Part shown: piece after piece, positions 6,785-8,546 of the stretch | Layout: every line of letters begins with the position of its first letter | Position numbering within the stretch: position 1 is the first letter of the stretch | NCBI GenBank assembly: GCA_051984395.1 | Contig: JBPYEZ010000174.1 | Span: forward strand, 1-8,546 | DNA from: AC-9 sp051984395 | GTDB lineage: Bacteria; Actinomycetota; Acidimicrobiia; Acidimicrobiales; AC-9 | Direction of reading: 5' to 3' | Length of the DNA: 8,546 nucleotides | The notes under the pieces: generated by a model | What the model was told of the DNA's origin: nothing | The model's input: the letters and a program-made list of their open reading frames with translations, nothing else | Databases searched by the model: none | Program-made: the position numbers and the translations under genes

Positions 6785-6793
6785 CCGGCGGCG

Positions 6794-6803
6794 ACGGCGC
6801 CGT
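6794..6803. repeat. 10-bp perfect palindrome between dapB and tetR
   Basis: ACGGCGCCGT is self-complementary and lies 10-19 bases before ATG 6784. In the same gap the nine bases CGGCACGGC occur twice in tandem on the minus strand. It could be a small operator or hairpin, but such GC-rich palindromes are common by chance. Confidence 0.2.
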
Positions 6804-6821
6804 GCCGAGGGCCGTGCCGGC

Positions 6822-7634
6822 TCAGGACTCTCCGAGGCCGAGCAGTGAATCGAGGCCGAGGGTGAGACCGGGCCGCTCCGCCACCGACTTGACGGCCAAC
6901 AGCACGCCCGGCATGAACGACGTGCGGTCGTAGGAGTCGTGGCGGATCGTGAGGGTCTGGCCCGCCGCCCCCAGGATGACCTCGTGGTGGGCGACGAGGC
7001 CACGGAGCCGAACCGCGTGCATGTGGATGCCGCCGGGGCCGCTCGCGCCCCGGCTGCCCTTCACCACCTCGGTTCTGGTCGGGTCCTCGCCCCAGTCACC
7101 GGCGCCGGACGCCTGGCGCGACTTGGACATCCCCTCGGCGACGCGCAGCGACGTCCCCGAGGGGGCGTCGAGCTTGGCGTCGTGGTGAAGCTCGACGATC
7201 TCGGCCGTGTCGACGTAGGGGGCGGCCAGCACGGCGAAGCGGGTCATGAGCGCGGCGCCGATGGCGAAGTTGGCCGACAGCACACAGTTCGACGAGCCCG
7301 AGAACAGACGTTCCAGCTCGACGACGTCGTCTCCGGTGAATCCCGTCGTCCCCACCACGGCGTGCACCCCATTGGCTGCGCACCACCGGAGGTTCTCGCG
7401 GGCCGCCCCGACCTCGGTGAAGTCCACGGCCACCTGGGTCTCGGCCCGGACGAACGCCTCGGCGTCGCCTTCCACCTGGACGTCGGACCCCTCCACCCCG
7501 GTCACCTGGTAGATGTCGATGCCGGCCAGGCGGGGGTCCACCGCCGCCACCAGCTCGAGGTCGGGATCGTCGGCGACCGCCCGGCACACCGTCGAGCCCA
7601 TGCGACCTCCAGCGCCGAACACCCCGACTCGCAT
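6822..7634 (-). CDS. dapB: 4-hydroxy-tetrahydrodipicolinate reductase
   Basis: DapB reduces the DapA product to tetrahydrodipicolinate with NAD(P)H, the second step of the diaminopimelate/lysine branch. The 270-residue protein opens with the Rossmann nucleotide loop VGVFGAGGRMG (glycine-rich part at 7-13), then VVGTTG at 93-98. The catalytic segment ELHHDAKLDAPSGT is at 148-161, with His150 and Lys154 in the positions of His159 and Lys163 of the E. coli enzyme. Length and motif order are normal. ATG 7634 is well placed right before the Rossmann strand. Only nine bases separate it from the M16 peptidase stop, so the two are probably in one operon, though a TAGGGT box six bases before the ATG could also give a leaderless transcript. 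dapA, usually nearby, lies beyond the inserted regulator/diiron genes. Confidence 0.96.
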   Translation of the reverse strand: MRVGVFGAGGRMGSTVCRAVADDPDLELVAAVDPRLAGIDIYQVTGVEGSDVQVEGDAEAFVRAETQVAVDFTEVGAARENLRWCAANGVHAVVGTTGFTGDDVVELERLFSGSSNCVLSANFAIGAALMTRFAVLAAPYVDTAEIVELHHDAKLDAPSGTSLRVAEGMSKSRQASGAGDWGEDPTRTEVVKGSRGASGPGGIHMHAVRLRGLVAHHEVILGAAGQTLTIRHDSYDRTSFMPGVLLAVKSVAERPGLTLGLDSLLGLGES

Positions 7635-7640
7635 GCCTGC

Positions 7641-7646
7641 ACCCTA
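7641..7646 (-). promoter_or_regulatory. Possible leaderless -10 element of dapB
   Basis: TAGGGT followed by six bases and the dapB ATG fits the TANNNT-N6-start layout of leaderless actinobacterial genes. The first three bases are also the TAG stop of the M16 peptidase. The AGGG could instead serve as a weak Shine-Dalgarno, so the role is uncertain. Confidence 0.3.
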
Positions 7647-8546
7647 ACGAACGGCGGCGACCAGGTCCGTCTCCCCGAACGGGCCGAGGACGACCACCGT
7701 GCGGGGTCCACCGAGCACGCGTCGAGCGGCGGCACCGACCTGGCCCACCGTCACGGCGTCGATCCGGGCCAGGAGGTCGTCGATGCTCAGGACCTCGTGA
7801 TGGAGGAGGAGGCTGCGCCCGATCCGGCTCATGCGGGCGGCGGAGTCCTCGAGGGCGAGCAGGGTCTCGGCCCGCAGGTGGCCTCGCGCCACGTCGAGCT
7901 CGTGGTCCGTGATCCCGTCCGTCACCAGGTGATCGAGCTCCACCGTGACCAGCTCGAGCACCTCGCGGACCCGGCTCGGCGTGGTGCCCACGTACACGGC
8001 CAGCGACCCTGTGTCCTCGTAGGCGACCCGATCGGAGTACACGGAGTAGGCGAGCCCGCGCCGCTCCCGTACCTCCTGGAAGAGCCGGCTCGACACGCTG
8101 CCACCGAGGGCATGGTCGAGAACGGCCAGCGCCCATCGCTCAGGGTCGTGGCGGTCGGGCGCCCGCACCCCGACGACCAGGTGCGCCTGCTCTGTCGACC
8201 GGGGAACGACGACCGAGGGCTCACCCCCGGCCTCTGGCGCGGTGCGGCGGGGCGGTGTACCTCCGGTCACGCCCGCGAACCGGGCCTCGATGCCGGCCGC
8301 CACCTGGTCGTGGTCGACGGCGCCGGCAGCGGCGACGACCATGTTGGCCGGCCGGTAGTGCTGGTCGAAGAACCGCCGCACGTGACCGGTCGCCATGGCC
8401 TCGATGCTGTCCTGGGTTCCCAGTACCTCCCGACCGAGCGGGTGGCTTGGGAACAAGGCCGCCGCGAACCGGTCGTAGACGAGGTCGGCCGGCTCGTCGC
8501 CGTGCATCAGGATCTCCTCCAGGATCACCTGGCGCTCGGCCTCGAG
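7644..8546 (-). CDS. M16-family zinc metallopeptidase, C-terminal 300 residues (cut by window edge)
   Basis: This is the C-terminal part of a processing-peptidase-like (M16B, PepR/YmxG-type) protein of usually about 420 residues. The N-terminal HxxEH zinc motif lies beyond the right edge. The fragment begins with LEAERQVILEEI, where one of the tandem glutamates (fragment positions 10-11, probably 11) should be the third zinc ligand, and continues with DEPADLVYDR and HPLGREVLGT, standard M16 signatures. The second, non-catalytic M16 domain shows GGSVSSRLFQEVRERRGLAY at fragment positions 148-167, the Arg/Tyr segment that closes the active-site cavity. It ends with TAG nine bases before dapB. 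In mycobacteria the homologue pepR lies just after pnp in the same neighbourhood as dapB, so pnp is expected off-window to the right. The substrate is unknown. Confidence 0.93.
   Translation of the reverse strand, partial: LEAERQVILEEILMHGDEPADLVYDRFAAALFPSHPLGREVLGTQDSIEAMATGHVRRFFDQHYRPANMVVAAAGAVDHDQVAAGIEARFAGVTGGTPPRRTAPEAGGEPSVVVPRSTEQAHLVVGVRAPDRHDPERWALAVLDHALGGSVSSRLFQEVRERRGLAYSVYSDRVAYEDTGSLAVYVGTTPSRVREVLELVTVELDHLVTDGITDHELDVARGHLRAETLLALEDSAARMSRIGRSLLLHHEVLSIDDLLARIDAVTVGQVGAAARRVLGGPRTVVVLGPFGETDLVAAVR

Noticed and set aside
6863..6868. A further TGAGAC half-site within dapB
   Set aside because: A lone six-base match inside coding sequence with no partner half-site nearby; chance occurrence is likely.
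6785..7003. A 73-residue N-terminal extension of the first TetR protein
   Set aside because: It lies wholly within the dapB 3' end and the short gap, and is Ser/Arg-rich low complexity. TetR proteins start shortly before the helix-turn-helix domain.

Overview
The window is very GC-rich, and every gene I can support reads on the minus strand. The cues (high GC, GTG and TTG starts, near-leaderless 5' ends, and the order M16 peptidase - dapB - ... - dapA - RNase J - FtsK) point to an actinobacterium. Mycobacterium and Streptomyces carry the same backbone (pepR, dapB, thyX, dapA, rnj, ftsK). A deep-branching lineage such as Acidimicrobiia is my guess, not something the sequence proves.

Layout in transcription order, from right to left: the C-terminal 300 residues of an M16 zinc peptidase (8546-7644, cut by the window edge); dapB (7634-6822); two paralogous TetR-family regulators (6784-6155 and 6121-5462); a ferritin-like diiron protein with a complete twofold E...ExxH metal-ligand set (5442-4324); dapA (4224-3295); RNase J (3302-1641, TTG start overlapping the end of dapA); and the N-terminal 521 residues of an FtsK/SpoIIIE DNA translocase (1564-1, cut just after its Walker A motif).

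The backbone is housekeeping. DapA and DapB catalyse consecutive steps toward diaminopimelate and lysine, RNase J degrades and matures RNA, FtsK pumps chromosomal DNA at the division septum, and the M16 peptidase resembles PepR, usually encoded beside pnp. Between dapB and dapA sits a cassette of two regulators and a diiron protein that belongs to none of these pathways. It has its own AT-richer promoter region (about 6124-6170) with three TGAGAC/GTCTCA half-sites, a candidate -35/-10 pair and almost no leader before the GTG start of the second regulator. The 19-nt gap and strong ribosome binding site show that this regulator and the diiron gene are probably co-transcribed. This cassette is the most interesting part of the window.

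There are no tRNA, rRNA, CRISPR or insertion-sequence signatures. The longest gap between genes is 99 bases (4225-4323), so no stretch over 300 bases lacks a gene.
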